From Bacteroidota bacterium (GTDB lineage Bacteria > Bacteroidota > Bacteroidia > Bacteroidales > VadinHA17): a stretch of 32,916 nucleotides of DNA. Position 1 is the stretch's first letter. Each line of letters starts with the position of its first letter. Below the pieces are notes generated by a model that did not search any database, was not told where the DNA came from, and worked only from the letters and a program-made list of their open reading frames with translations. The stretch covers positions 1 to 32,916 of the forward strand of contig JAUZNW010000021.1 of assembly GCA_030706785.1 (NCBI GenBank). The letters run 5' to 3'. The translations under genes and the position numbers were made by a program. This document shows, piece after piece, positions 9,479-18,043 of the stretch.

Positions 9479-9931
9479 ATGGACAAGATTAAAATCCATG
9501 AAGCCAGTGAAACCGAGCGTGACATGGCATCCAGGCTTCTGGCTTCATCAGAGCCATGGATCACCCTGAGAATAACCCGTGAACAATGCGACAGGAACTG
9601 TCACGATCCTGAGTACCTTTTATATATAGCTAATTTCGGAAAGAGTCCCGGAGGCATTATCCTTCTTGATCCCCGGGGAGTGGCCGGGTCACCGTACATA
9701 AAATCCATTGCGGTCTTTCCCGAATTCAGGGGCCTTGGAGTTGGCACTGAACTGCTTTCATATGCTGAGAAGCTTTTCCGCGAAAAGTCGCATCACCTTT
9801 TTATTTGCGTATCATCATTCAATCATAAGGCCAGGAAGCTCTACGAAAGATGCGGGTATGGAGCCCTGTGTGAATTTAAAGATTATATAATTGAAGGAGC
9901 CTCTGAAATCCTCATGTATAAGAGAATATGA
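9479..9931 (+). CDS. GNAT-family N-acetyltransferase
   Basis: This 150-residue protein has the GNAT fold signature: YIKSIAVFPEFRGLGVGTELL gives the beta4 strand followed by the acetyl-CoA pyrophosphate loop (Q/RxxGxG as RGLGVG, about residue 88). Downstream is the helix and C-terminal NHKARKLYERCGY, typical of motif B. It transfers an acetyl group from acetyl-CoA to an amine; the acceptor is unknown. The stop codon overlaps the start of the MFS transporter gene (ATGA), so the two are translationally coupled. No signal peptide is present, so it is cytoplasmic. The coupling suggests the acetyltransferase modifies, or is regulated with, the transported substrate, but that is inference. Confidence 0.88.
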   Translation: MDKIKIHEASETERDMASRLLASSEPWITLRITREQCDRNCHDPEYLLYIANFGKSPGGIILLDPRGVAGSPYIKSIAVFPEFRGLGVGTELLSYAEKLFREKSHHLFICVSSFNHKARKLYERCGYGALCEFKDYIIEGASEILMYKRI

Positions 9932-11175
9932 AATCAACTGGAAGGATGTCGTGGCCGATAGTGATCATGCTGTCTGCAACTGCAACAGCCGGCTACATCT
10001 GCCGTGTAAATATTTCCACAGCTGCACCTCTTCTGATGAAGGAATTCGGGCTGACACAGATACAAATGGGGAGTATCTTCAGCTCGTTCCTCCTTGGTTA
10101 TGCTCTTTTCCAGGTACCTTCCGGCATTGTCTCTGACCGTTTTGGAGCCAGGAGAGTTCTGGCATTTGTGACATGGTTGTGGGCAATCGTATCCATTGTC
10201 CAGACAATAGTAGGGTGGGGGCCGTTTAATATGGGCCTGACGTTATCGATACCGTTATTTATGATCTTCAGGTTCCTGCTGGGAATAACTGCTTCTCCCA
10301 CATATCCTGCATCAGCACAGGGAGTTTCGAAATGGATATTGCCGCATTACCAGGGACGTGCTAATGGTATTGTGATAGCATCTATAGGGATCGGATCGGC
10401 GCTTGCTCCCCCGATGGTATCTAATATAATGATAAAGCTGGGCTGGAGAACAGCTTTGATTGCATCTGCTTTGCCGGCACTTATTATTGCTTTGATCTGG
10501 CTTAAAATAAAGGAACCGGTCCAAACAGATATTTATCAGACAGAAGATAGAACGATACCTGTCCCGGGCCCTGTCAATAAGAACGGCCTCAAATCATTGA
10601 GCTTTTCACTTTTAACCCTAAGCTATACACTTCAGGGATATGTCGGATACATATTTGTGACATGGTTTTACCTATATCTCGTTCAGGAGAGACATTTCGG
10701 GCTTCTGAGCGGAGCATGGATGAGCAGCCTGCCATGGATCCTCTCAATTATTTCAATTCCTGCAGGCGGCTGGATCTCCGACAAACTGGCTGCTGGCCGG
10801 TTCTTCGGTCCTGTATGGGGGAGGAGGATTGTACCTCTAGTCGGAATGGCTGCCGCAGGCATCCTGATATCGGTTGGAGCTCATACCGGAAGTGCATTTA
10901 TGGCAGCAATCAGCCTGGCTTTTGCTACTGCCTTCATCCTTTGTGTAGAGGGTCCATTCTGGGCCATGATGATGAGAATTGCAGTAGGTAAAAGCGGCAC
11001 TGCCGGAGGAATAATGAACATGGGCAGCAATGTCGGGGGATTGATTTCCCCGGCTCTTACGCCGGTTATTGCAAGCCTGATCGGCTGGGAAAATGCGCTT
11101 CATGTTGCTGCCGGACTGGCGATTTTCGGAGCATTGCTGTGGCTTGGGATTAAACCAATACCAACAACCCATTAG
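9928..11175 (+). CDS. MFS transporter, ACS (anion:cation symporter/hexuronate-like) type
   Basis: This 415-residue protein has about 12 hydrophobic segments. The first half has the MFS loop 2-3 motif GIVSDRFGARRV and the N-terminal GYICRVNISTAAPLLMKEFGLT characteristic of the anion:cation symporter group (hexuronate, galactarate and related sugar acids). A polar central loop lies near residues 195-220. The second half contains the repeated GGWISDKLAAGR motif. It overlaps the GNAT stop by 4 nt and is convergent with the GH105 gene (22 nt apart). Given GH106 and GH105 nearby, an uptake role for an oligo- or monosaccharide acid from pectin breakdown is plausible but unproven. Confidence 0.87.
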   Translation: MKSTGRMSWPIVIMLSATATAGYICRVNISTAAPLLMKEFGLTQIQMGSIFSSFLLGYALFQVPSGIVSDRFGARRVLAFVTWLWAIVSIVQTIVGWGPFNMGLTLSIPLFMIFRFLLGITASPTYPASAQGVSKWILPHYQGRANGIVIASIGIGSALAPPMVSNIMIKLGWRTALIASALPALIIALIWLKIKEPVQTDIYQTEDRTIPVPGPVNKNGLKSLSFSLLTLSYTLQGYVGYIFVTWFYLYLVQERHFGLLSGAWMSSLPWILSIISIPAGGWISDKLAAGRFFGPVWGRRIVPLVGMAAAGILISVGAHTGSAFMAAISLAFATAFILCVEGPFWAMMMRIAVGKSGTAGGIMNMGSNVGGLISPALTPVIASLIGWENALHVAAGLAIFGALLWLGIKPIPTTH

Positions 11176-11197
11176 GGGAACTTTGTGAACCTTTCTT

Positions 11198-12577
11198 TTA
11201 CCTGTTCTGATTCCAGTCGGTTCCTGTCTTGTAAAACATTACTGCTGAATCGTTTACAACGATCTGCCAGTTCTTCAACAGCTTCAGCATTTCAGCTCCT
11301 GCAAGTATAACTGTGCCATAACCGTGAGCGGCCGCAACGTTTACAGGCCGGTTATAATAAAATGCAGCATCGAACGCCATTCCTGTCCCGACGCATGTCC
11401 CTTCAACCTGTCCCTTTTCATTTACTTTGGTGCTGATTGCATTCCAGCCCAACACAGCTACGGGTCCGAACGCCTGAGCATCGATCCAGCCTTTATTTAT
11501 TCCATGAGCGATGCAGTATGTAAAAATTGCAGTTGCAGAGGTTTCAAGGTATGAATCATTCCTGTCCAGCAACTGATGCCATAATCCGGTTCCTGACTGA
11601 CACGAAGCTAATCCCGTTACATGCGACCTGAACTGGTCAAGGATATCCTTCCTGAGAGGAAAGCCTGACGGCAGAACATCAAGCAGCTCGGTCATTGCAA
11701 GAAGCGCCCATCCGTTACAGCGTGCCCAGTAAAATTCCGGGTGCGGATTCATTTCCTGGATCCAGCCGTGAAAATAAAGGCCTTTATTCCTGTTAAACAT
11801 CCGCTGGGAGAACAGCATGATCTGCCGTGATGCATCCTCGAAATATTTACGGTCCCCCGTGAGCTTTCCCATCTGGGCAAGAGCCGGAACACTCATGTAA
11901 AGATCGTCGAGCCAGAGAGCATTCGGCAGCGGACGGTTCCTTGCAAGTGTCCCGTCGGACAGCCGGAACTGCCTGCCGGATATATAGTTGATATAATTGT
12001 CAATATATGGACGGAGATGCTGATTTTTTCCTGAATCATAAGCCTTTATCATTGCAGCGCACATCGAACCAGCATCGTCGAGCGCACGTGGATCAAGAAC
12101 CGAACCTACCGGATTGCCTGATCCACCAACAGAGGTACCCGTTCCTTTGAAATAATCTGCAACATCAGCGATTAGGTCCAATCTCTTCAATGTATAATCA
12201 CTGAATTTATTATCACCGGTTGCATCAGCGGCCAGAAGCATGGCACCATAGGTTACTCCCCACTCGTAGCTTATCAGCCTGAAGACTCCCGGTTCAAACA
12301 CCGCATTTGCATTAAGTTTCGACATGTCCGTGATCTCGGCTTTTGTCCTGCTATCAATCACTTTAGCGGGTGTTGAAGTATCAAGGTATGAGTATACGCG
12401 ATTCAGAATCTCAATAACAGTTTCTGATTTCAGCGTGCCATACGGAACCGGATAATTGGGTTGAAGAGCATGAAGGGCTGTGTTGGAGTCGGTTACTTTT
12501 GAAATGGTCTGTTGAGAATGAACCTGAGATAGAAAAAAGGAAAGAAACATACATGATAAAATAATATACTCTTTCAT
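11198..12577 (-). CDS. Glycoside hydrolase family 105/88-like unsaturated rhamnogalacturonyl (glucuronyl) hydrolase
   Basis: This 459-residue protein has a signal peptide (MKEYIILSCMFLSFFLSQVHS, then QQ) and an (alpha/alpha)6-barrel domain. Recognisable family motifs are WLDDLYMSVPALAQMG (the Asp pair that includes the hydration catalyst in YteR-type enzymes), HGWIQEMNPHPEFYWARCNGWALLAM, and GLWHQLLDRNDSYLETSATA. These enzymes remove the 4,5-unsaturated uronic acid left at the non-reducing end by pectate or rhamnogalacturonan lyases. It fits with the GH106 rhamnosidase in the same region. A palindromic repeat lies just upstream of its start (12617-12690), between it and the upstream membrane acyltransferase gene. 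GH88 is the main alternative family assignment. Confidence 0.87.
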   Translation of the reverse strand: MKEYIILSCMFLSFFLSQVHSQQTISKVTDSNTALHALQPNYPVPYGTLKSETVIEILNRVYSYLDTSTPAKVIDSRTKAEITDMSKLNANAVFEPGVFRLISYEWGVTYGAMLLAADATGDNKFSDYTLKRLDLIADVADYFKGTGTSVGGSGNPVGSVLDPRALDDAGSMCAAMIKAYDSGKNQHLRPYIDNYINYISGRQFRLSDGTLARNRPLPNALWLDDLYMSVPALAQMGKLTGDRKYFEDASRQIMLFSQRMFNRNKGLYFHGWIQEMNPHPEFYWARCNGWALLAMTELLDVLPSGFPLRKDILDQFRSHVTGLASCQSGTGLWHQLLDRNDSYLETSATAIFTYCIAHGINKGWIDAQAFGPVAVLGWNAISTKVNEKGQVEGTCVGTGMAFDAAFYYNRPVNVAAAHGYGTVILAGAEMLKLLKNWQIVVNDSAVMFYKTGTDWNQNR

Positions 12578-12616
12578 ATCAAAATATTTTAAGCGTATTA
12601 AATCTGACTTCAGTTT

Positions 12617-12690
12617 GATTTACCCCCAACCCCCCAAGGGGGGCTTAGAAATATCTAAAAAGTCCCCCTTGGGGGATTTAGGGGTAAATC
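12617..12690. repeat. Palindromic repeat copy R1 (double hairpin inside a long inverted repeat)
   Basis: Outer arms GATTTACCCC and GGGGTAAATC enclose two smaller hairpins, CCCCCCAAGGGGGG and CCCCCTTGGGGG, with an A/T-rich centre. The two halves are near-perfect inverted copies over about 32 nt. It lies between the stop of the HGSNAT-like gene and the start of the GH105 gene, both on the minus strand. The same design recurs at 17098, 19627 and 25332. Confidence 0.85.
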
Positions 12691-12724
12691 TCTGTATAAG
12701 TTTTCCTTTAACAACTAACAACTT

Positions 12725-13846
12725 TTATACTTTAAGGAATATTTTCTTCTTGTACAGAAAATACAGGAAAACCCATCCTATTGCAGTGATACCTATACCT
12801 TCAATAAGAGTACCCCAGGACTGAGGAAGAACTTCTGCAAATCCGCCGAAAACGAATTTGGCGGCGCTGTCGAAATTTATTATCCTGTTTGCAAGGTAAA
12901 TGGTTATCGGATTCATCCCGATCACCACAAAAAAGATGGCCCATTTTTTACAACCCCAGACATCGATGATCAGGTAAAAAATCGAAAACAAAAGCAGGCT
13001 CAGACCTCCGACCCAGCAAACAAAAGAACTGGTCCACAAGTTTTTGTTTATAGGAAATCCCAGGTTCCAGACTTTCCCTATTATCATCAGGACAACTGCT
13101 GCTCCTGCCATCAGCAGCACCCTTTTAATCTGTTTATCCCTGAGGTAATCTGATCTCAGGAATTCCCCCGTGAACATTCCGAGCAACGCGGTCGATATAG
13201 CCGGAATAGTGCTCATAATTCCTTCGGGATCGTGGTCACCCAGGTAAAGTCTCCCCGGCATTATCAGCCGGTCGATATAGCTTGCAAGGTTACCTGCCCT
13301 TGAAAATGGATCGGACGAACCAAGATGATGTACCGGTAAAAGAAGGAGAAGAAGCCAGTACCCGACCAAAAGTGACCAGAACCACACTATTCTCCAGGTC
13401 AGCCTGGTGTTCATGAAAATAATTGCTGCAAACATCCATGCCAGTCCGATACGACCCAGAACACTCCCGTAACGCAAATGACCCAGCTGGAATCTGACAC
13501 CATTATTATAGAGTATACCGAGCAGGACGAGTATTAATCCTCTGAAAATAACATGCTTATATATTGTCTGACGGCTTTCATTCGATGCTGTACGCTTGGC
13601 AAGTGAAAACGGGAATGATATACCCGCGATGAAAAGGAAAAGCGGGAAGATCATATCGTAAAAATGAAATCCGTTCCATGGCACATGCTCAAGTTGTCCG
13701 GCCCACCACTTCAGCACCGGCCATCCTGTAAGAGTTGCAAGTCCTGCAAATATGGCTTCCCCGCCCATGATCCAGAACATGTCAAAACCACGCAGGGCAT
13801 CAAGGGAGTATAATCTCTTTGTTACTGGTTTGTTCTCACTTTCCAT
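12725..13846 (-). CDS. HGSNAT/DUF5009-type membrane acyltransferase
   Basis: This 373-residue polytopic membrane protein has about ten hydrophobic segments. It opens with RLYSLDALRGFDMFWIMGGE and continues with HVPWNGFHFYDMIFPLFLFIAG. Both motifs are characteristic of the bacterial relatives of heparan-alpha-glucosaminide N-acetyltransferase (DUF5009/DUF1624, NagX-like). The invariant histidine and aspartate in WNGFHFYDMIFP are present. Family members transfer an acetyl group across the membrane to amino sugars; the substrate here is not known. It lies upstream of the GH105 gene on the same strand, separated by repeat R1, and is divergent from the purple acid phosphatase-like gene. A role in glycan modification is suggested only by neighbourhood. 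Confidence 0.83.
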   Translation of the reverse strand: MESENKPVTKRLYSLDALRGFDMFWIMGGEAIFAGLATLTGWPVLKWWAGQLEHVPWNGFHFYDMIFPLFLFIAGISFPFSLAKRTASNESRQTIYKHVIFRGLILVLLGILYNNGVRFQLGHLRYGSVLGRIGLAWMFAAIIFMNTRLTWRIVWFWSLLVGYWLLLLLLPVHHLGSSDPFSRAGNLASYIDRLIMPGRLYLGDHDPEGIMSTIPAISTALLGMFTGEFLRSDYLRDKQIKRVLLMAGAAVVLMIIGKVWNLGFPINKNLWTSSFVCWVGGLSLLLFSIFYLIIDVWGCKKWAIFFVVIGMNPITIYLANRIINFDSAAKFVFGGFAEVLPQSWGTLIEGIGITAIGWVFLYFLYKKKIFLKV

Positions 13847-14027
13847 ATCAGATCAAGTTTAGGTATAAAAGTCTGAAATTAAATAACAAAAATCATATAT
13901 ATATAAATATCCCTCAAAAAGCTTCCTGTTATTTGCAAAAGTTAATAATTCACCAGCAACATTTTTTATAATTTAGCCTGAAAGGATATTTAATCTCATT
14001 TTTGAAATCCTGCAATTATTGAAGCCT

Positions 14028-15284
14028 ATGAAAAAAGCTGTATTTCAGTTGACTTTTACTGCTTTCCTGTTGTCCATAGTACTTCTCGTCTTACCTTTAG
14101 TATCATATGCCCAGCCTCAACAGATCCATCTTGGTCTTGGAATAAAAAAATCACCATCAAGGCCCTCTCCCGTTTTGGTCACATGGTTTTCAGCTGTTTC
14201 ACAGGGTGACGAATTTTTAAAATACGGCGTAAACGAAGGGAAAATGAAGTCTGTGAAAGCTTCCAGGACTGGATTTTCAGGAGGTTCGATCTTTAACGGG
14301 GTAATGGAAGATATGAAGTCCGGTACGAGGTATGTCTACAAATGCGGATCGGATAAGGACGGATGGAGTGGCCTATACAGTTTCAGATCGGAGCCGGATA
14401 CAGGCACATTCAGGGTGGCAATAATAGGGGATACACAAAACAGCGCAAACAATGAGGGTTTTATGATAACCAGCAGAATAGCAGGGCTTGTCAGGATATA
14501 CTCTCCTTCACTAACCCTGCATATGGGGGATCTTGTTGAAAACGGATCAGTCACAGCCAACTGGACAGGACTGCTTACTGCAACCCAGGATCTGAATGAA
14601 ATCTCACCCCTTATGCCGGTGCTGGGCAATCATGATGTTCAGAGCAATCCCGGTGGGAATTTTCAGGAGCCTCCTCAGGACTATCATTTATTGTTTAACC
14701 TTCCTGGTGATGAGGTGAACTATTCATTCACATACAGGAACGTACGTTTCATCGGAATTTATTCAGGAGCTGCCGATGCTGCTGCTAAGATCGACCAGGT
14801 GAAATTCAAGCCCGGTTCCCCTGAATCCATCTGGCTCGACTCTGAACTCACAAAGGCTGAAAATGACAGGACTATCAATTGGATCGTTGTCTACATGCAT
14901 TATCCTGTTCTGTCGGTCGGGTGGAGCAATGTAGATAAGTGGAGGGCTAACATTCAGCCCATCCTTGAAAGGCACAAAGTTGATCTTTGCCTGGCCGGAC
15001 ATCGTCATGTTTATGAGCGTTATTTCCAGATGAAAAGAGGAGTGATGTTCAAAAATGATCAGACCAACATTTTGAGTACCGGGTATGGCACCATATATAT
15101 AACTAATGGTACAGCCGGCGGGAATCCGACTGCCCTGGGAGGAACGGATTTGAGTTCAGTTGCATTCACTCCTGACCGGACAATGTACAGTTTTGGAATA
15201 ATGGATATAAGCGACAAATCAATTGCATATTCTGTCTACGATCAGGATAATACACTGATCGATAAATTTCTGATAGTTAAATAA
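14028..15284 (+). CDS. Purple acid phosphatase-like metallophosphoesterase, secreted
   Basis: The ORF track begins at 14019 with a TTG; the first ATG, at 14028, is directly followed by a lysine-rich hydrophobic signal peptide (MKKAVFQ... to SYA, then Q), so I place the start there (418 residues). After an N-terminal beta-sandwich like that of purple acid phosphatases (about residues 30-120) comes the calcineurin-like metallophosphatase domain. Its dimetal-ligand motifs are IIGDTQNS, HMGDLVENG, VLGNHDVQS, VVYMHYPV and AGHRHVYER. It probably hydrolyses phosphomonoesters outside the cytoplasm. It is convergent with the 5'-nucleotidase gene, 89 nt apart. The exact substrate cannot be read from the sequence. 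Confidence 0.87.
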   Translation: MKKAVFQLTFTAFLLSIVLLVLPLVSYAQPQQIHLGLGIKKSPSRPSPVLVTWFSAVSQGDEFLKYGVNEGKMKSVKASRTGFSGGSIFNGVMEDMKSGTRYVYKCGSDKDGWSGLYSFRSEPDTGTFRVAIIGDTQNSANNEGFMITSRIAGLVRIYSPSLTLHMGDLVENGSVTANWTGLLTATQDLNEISPLMPVLGNHDVQSNPGGNFQEPPQDYHLLFNLPGDEVNYSFTYRNVRFIGIYSGAADAAAKIDQVKFKPGSPESIWLDSELTKAENDRTINWIVVYMHYPVLSVGWSNVDKWRANIQPILERHKVDLCLAGHRHVYERYFQMKRGVMFKNDQTNILSTGYGTIYITNGTAGGNPTALGGTDLSSVAFTPDRTMYSFGIMDISDKSIAYSVYDQDNTLIDKFLIVK

Positions 15285-15373
15285 GATCCGGTTAAGTAAG
15301 TTTGATTATTTGAAGCGAACCTGCCTTACAGCCATTTAACAGATAATAATTGATTTAGACCGGCAGTTAATTT

Positions 15374-15892
15374 TTATGGCAAAAGGATCTTTTCTATTTC
15401 TGCCCAGGAGTCAGCCCTGCGGTGCCTGCTGTTTGAAATATGGATATTGACAGGCTGCGTGAACATAATGGTCTCTCCCGGGAAGATATCAAGGTTCTTA
15501 GGGTGGTCATCGATCATTATATCTGCCTGTAAGATGTTCTTGTTTCCACAAAAAACAATCTGCTGCCATGTTATGAAAGGAAAATGTTCATGGATCCATA
15601 ACTGTTTATCTGTGAGACTATTGGGGAATTCAGTCGCAAGTGAGACCACAATGATATGAAATTTATCGTTGAGCTTTTTCAGCGCTTCATGGCTACCCTG
15701 CATTACGGGCAGATCACGGAAGAAGCCAGGCGCCGATACCCATTTTCTCTGGTTGGGGAAAGCATCAGCTTCCACCAATCCTTCAATATCCCTCATTTGA
15801 AGCCTTTGACCGGTTTCTTTCTCATGCAGTTCGAAGAACCTCGGAAAGATGTCCGCAAGAACTCCATCCATGTCTACAAGGATCCGTTTCAT
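15374..15892 (-). CDS. 5'(3')-deoxyribonucleotidase, NT5C-type HAD phosphatase
   Basis: This 172-residue cytoplasmic protein is a haloacid-dehalogenase-fold phosphatase of the NT5C family (5' nucleotidase, deoxy, cytosolic type C). Motif I is VDMDGVLAD, with Asp7 as nucleophile and Asp9 as acid/base. A serine in VVSLATEFPNS serves as motif II. The C-terminal MIDDHPKNLDIF is motif III/IV, binding the metal. Family members remove phosphate from deoxyribonucleoside monophosphates, balancing nucleotide pools. Length matches the family. It is divergent from the DUF6807 gene (131 nt apart) and not part of an evident operon. Confidence 0.87.
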   Translation of the reverse strand: MKRILVDMDGVLADIFPRFFELHEKETGQRLQMRDIEGLVEADAFPNQRKWVSAPGFFRDLPVMQGSHEALKKLNDKFHIIVVSLATEFPNSLTDKQLWIHEHFPFITWQQIVFCGNKNILQADIMIDDHPKNLDIFPGETIMFTQPVNIHISNSRHRRADSWAEIEKILLP

Positions 15893-16023
15893 TGTCTGGT
15901 TTTTAAGAAATTTTATGGTATTAAAGTAAAAAAAAGCCTGATTTGTACTTCATGAAGAGGTTCAATTAAACTAATTTTATCTTTTTAACCTCTGATCAAG
16001 TTCACGAAAATTTCAGTAATACT

Positions 16024-17100
16024 ATGAAAAAACATCGCAGAATTTATAAATGGATATTATTTGCAGTTCCGGTCGTGGTAATGATCCTGGCCACAGGGAT
16101 AACCATAGATGCCCAATCCAACAGGAGTAAAGGTGTAAGGCTCGAAAATCTGGAAGATCAGCACAAGGTCAATGTGTATGTAAACGGTGCTCTTTTCACT
16201 ACTTACCGGTATCCTTCAAAGATGGAAAAACCTTTTCTGTACCCTGTTTATGCACCTAACGGTTCTGTGATCACAAGGGGATTTCCCATTGAACCAAGAA
16301 AAGGGGAGAGGATTGATCATCCTCACCAGGTCGGGCTTTGGTTTAACCACGGGAATATAAACGGAATTGATTTCTGGAACAACTCCTCAGCAATCCCGGC
16401 AGAGAAGAAAGATGGCTATGGTCATATCACAGTGCAGAAGATCGTGAAGGCTGAAAGCGGGAAGACGGGAATCCTTGAAGTTAAAGCCAGCTGGGACGAC
16501 AACAGGGGAAATACAATACTGGCTGAATCAGTAAAATATATTTTTTCAGGAGATAAGAACTCAAGGGTCATCGATCATATTACCACACTTACAGCTGTGA
16601 ACGGACCTGTCGTTATTGCCGACAATAAGGAGGGACTTTTTGCAATCAGGGTTGACAGGGCCTTTGAAATGCCTTCAAATGAACCATTGATTTTCACCGA
16701 CGATAAAGGCAATCCGACAACGGTAGCAGCTACAGACAACACTGGAGTAACCGGAATGTATACATCAAGCAAAAACCTGAAAGGTGATGCAGTATGGGGA
16801 ACCCGTAACGAGTGGGTCTATCTGTCAGGTACAAAGGATAATACAAAAATTGCATTTGCGATCTTTGATCATCCTGGAAATTTCGGATTCCCGGCATATG
16901 CACATGCACGTGGATATGGCCTTTTCTCAGTCAACAACCTCGGGCAGAATTCCTATGATCCAAAACAGGAGAAGATCAGCTGCAACCTGGCAAAGGGTGA
17001 ATCGATCATACTCCGCCACAGGTTTTATGTCCAGTCCGGCAGTGATCTGACACCTGATAAGGCTGATAAGATATTCAGGGAATTCTCTAAGGAATATTAA
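16024..17100 (+). CDS. DUF6807 (PmoA-like) secreted protein
   Basis: This 358-residue protein has an N-terminal hydrophobic signal/anchor (about residues 10-30, ending AQS). The conserved segment RIDHPHQVGLWFNHGNINGIDFWN matches the DHPHxxGLWFxHGxxNGxDFW signature of the DUF6807 family, often annotated as methane oxygenase PmoA-like. That name is historical; there is no methane monooxygenase link here. The fold is probably beta-rich and the role is unknown, though members cluster with carbohydrate-degrading and oxidoreductase genes in Bacteroidota and Planctomycetota. It is followed by repeat R2 and then the NIPSNAP gene in the same direction. Confidence 0.82.
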   Translation: MKKHRRIYKWILFAVPVVVMILATGITIDAQSNRSKGVRLENLEDQHKVNVYVNGALFTTYRYPSKMEKPFLYPVYAPNGSVITRGFPIEPRKGERIDHPHQVGLWFNHGNINGIDFWNNSSAIPAEKKDGYGHITVQKIVKAESGKTGILEVKASWDDNRGNTILAESVKYIFSGDKNSRVIDHITTLTAVNGPVVIADNKEGLFAIRVDRAFEMPSNEPLIFTDDKGNPTTVAATDNTGVTGMYTSSKNLKGDAVWGTRNEWVYLSGTKDNTKIAFAIFDHPGNFGFPAYAHARGYGLFSVNNLGQNSYDPKQEKISCNLAKGESIILRHRFYVQSGSDLTPDKADKIFREFSKEY

Positions 17101-17168
17101 CCCCCCTACCTCCCTGAAGGGGGGCTATTATAAATTACTTAAAGCCCCTTTTAGGGGGTTGGGGTAAA
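17098..17168. repeat. Palindromic repeat copy R2
   Basis: Between the DUF6807 stop and the NIPSNAP start the sequence has arms TAACCCCCCTACC and GGTTGGGGTAA. Each arm carries a G-rich or C-rich inner hairpin half (CCCTGAAGGGGGG, GCCCCTTTTAGGGGG), and the centre is A/T-rich. The design matches R1, with more divergence between arms. The left arm overlaps the last base or two of the DUF6807 stop codon. Confidence 0.8.
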
Positions 17169-17177
17169 ACATAGACT

Positions 17178-17981
17178 ATGAAAAAATCAAACCTTGTTAA
17201 GATCGGAATAAGTGTAGCAGCGACACTTATCCTTTGTCTGGCTTTTACCCAGGCTTTGTCAGCCCAAAAAGTAAAGCAGATGTATTATGAGATCAGAATT
17301 TACCGGATTGCCGGGACCAATCAGGAAACAAAGATGGATGCTTACCTGAAGAATGCACTTCTTCCGGCTCTCCATCGTTCAGGCATCCCGAAGGTTGGCG
17401 TATTTAAACCGATAGAAAAGGATACTGCCTATGGAAGGCTGGTTTATGTATTCATTCCGTACAGGACTACGGATGATTATTTTAAGCTGGCAACTTTCCT
17501 TGAGACTGATAAAACATACCAGTCAGCCGGGAAAGATTTTATTGATGCCCCGGTAACTGATCCACCTTTCACCAGGTATGAAAGCGTTTTCTTGAAGGCC
17601 TTCTCTCATATGCCTGAGTTCAGGGTGCCATCATATACAACCCCGGTCACGGAACGGATCTATGAACTGAGAAGCTACGAAAGTGCCACTGAAGCTAAAG
17701 CTTTGAAAAAGATCCGGATGTTCAATGAAGGAGGCGAGATCGGGATATTTGAGAAGATTGGTGCAAATGCAGTTTTCTATGGGCAGGTACTGCTTGGAAG
17801 CCAGAAACCAAGGCTGATGTACATGACCACATATTCCGATATGAAATCTCATGATGATCACTGGCAGGCATTCAGGAATTCTCCGGAATGGAAGACCATT
17901 TCATCGATAGAGGAATACAAGAATACAACATCAAAGACCAATGCATTCCTTCTTCACCCCACTGATTACTCAGATTTTTAA
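17178..17981 (+). CDS. NIPSNAP-family protein, exported
   Basis: This 267-residue protein starts with a signal peptide (KIGISVAATLILCLAFTQALSA, then Q). Two NIPSNAP-type ferredoxin-like (dimeric alpha/beta barrel) domains follow. The first begins MYYEIRIYRI near residue 37; the second begins RIYELRSYES near residue 158 and continues to DHWQAFRNSPEWKTI. The family has no settled function; bacterial members often lie near carbohydrate or oxidoreductase genes. It is 77 nt downstream of the DUF6807 gene, with repeat R2 between, and convergent with trpB2. Both domains look intact, so the gene seems functional. Confidence 0.85.
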   Translation: MKKSNLVKIGISVAATLILCLAFTQALSAQKVKQMYYEIRIYRIAGTNQETKMDAYLKNALLPALHRSGIPKVGVFKPIEKDTAYGRLVYVFIPYRTTDDYFKLATFLETDKTYQSAGKDFIDAPVTDPPFTRYESVFLKAFSHMPEFRVPSYTTPVTERIYELRSYESATEAKALKKIRMFNEGGEIGIFEKIGANAVFYGQVLLGSQKPRLMYMTTYSDMKSHDDHWQAFRNSPEWKTISSIEEYKNTTSKTNAFLLHPTDYSDF

Positions 17982-17988
17982 TCCTTAT

Positions 17989-18034
17989 TAACTCTGTGGC
18001 CCTTTCCCGCCATGGCAGGAGAGTTACACAGAGC
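17989..18034. repeat. CACAGAG-type inverted repeat between convergent genes, possible bidirectional terminator
   Basis: CTCTGTG at 17992-17998 pairs with CACAGAG at 18027-18033, and an inner palindrome GCCATGGC lies between. The element fills the gap between the NIPSNAP stop and the trpB2 stop, so it could end transcription from both sides, although no strong T-run follows. The same word occurs in other gaps of the window. Confidence 0.5.
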
Positions 18035-18043
18035 AGTTGCCAC

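Noticed and set aside
12615-12824. 69-aa plus-strand ORF starting inside repeat R1
   Set aside because: Its N-terminus is translated palindromic repeat and its remainder is antisense to the acyltransferase gene.
14019-14027. TTG start for the purple acid phosphatase-like gene
   Set aside because: The ATG three codons later directly begins a canonical signal peptide.
14336-14629. 97-aa minus-strand ORF inside the phosphatase gene
   Set aside because: Antisense shadow of a clear metallophosphoesterase; no family features.
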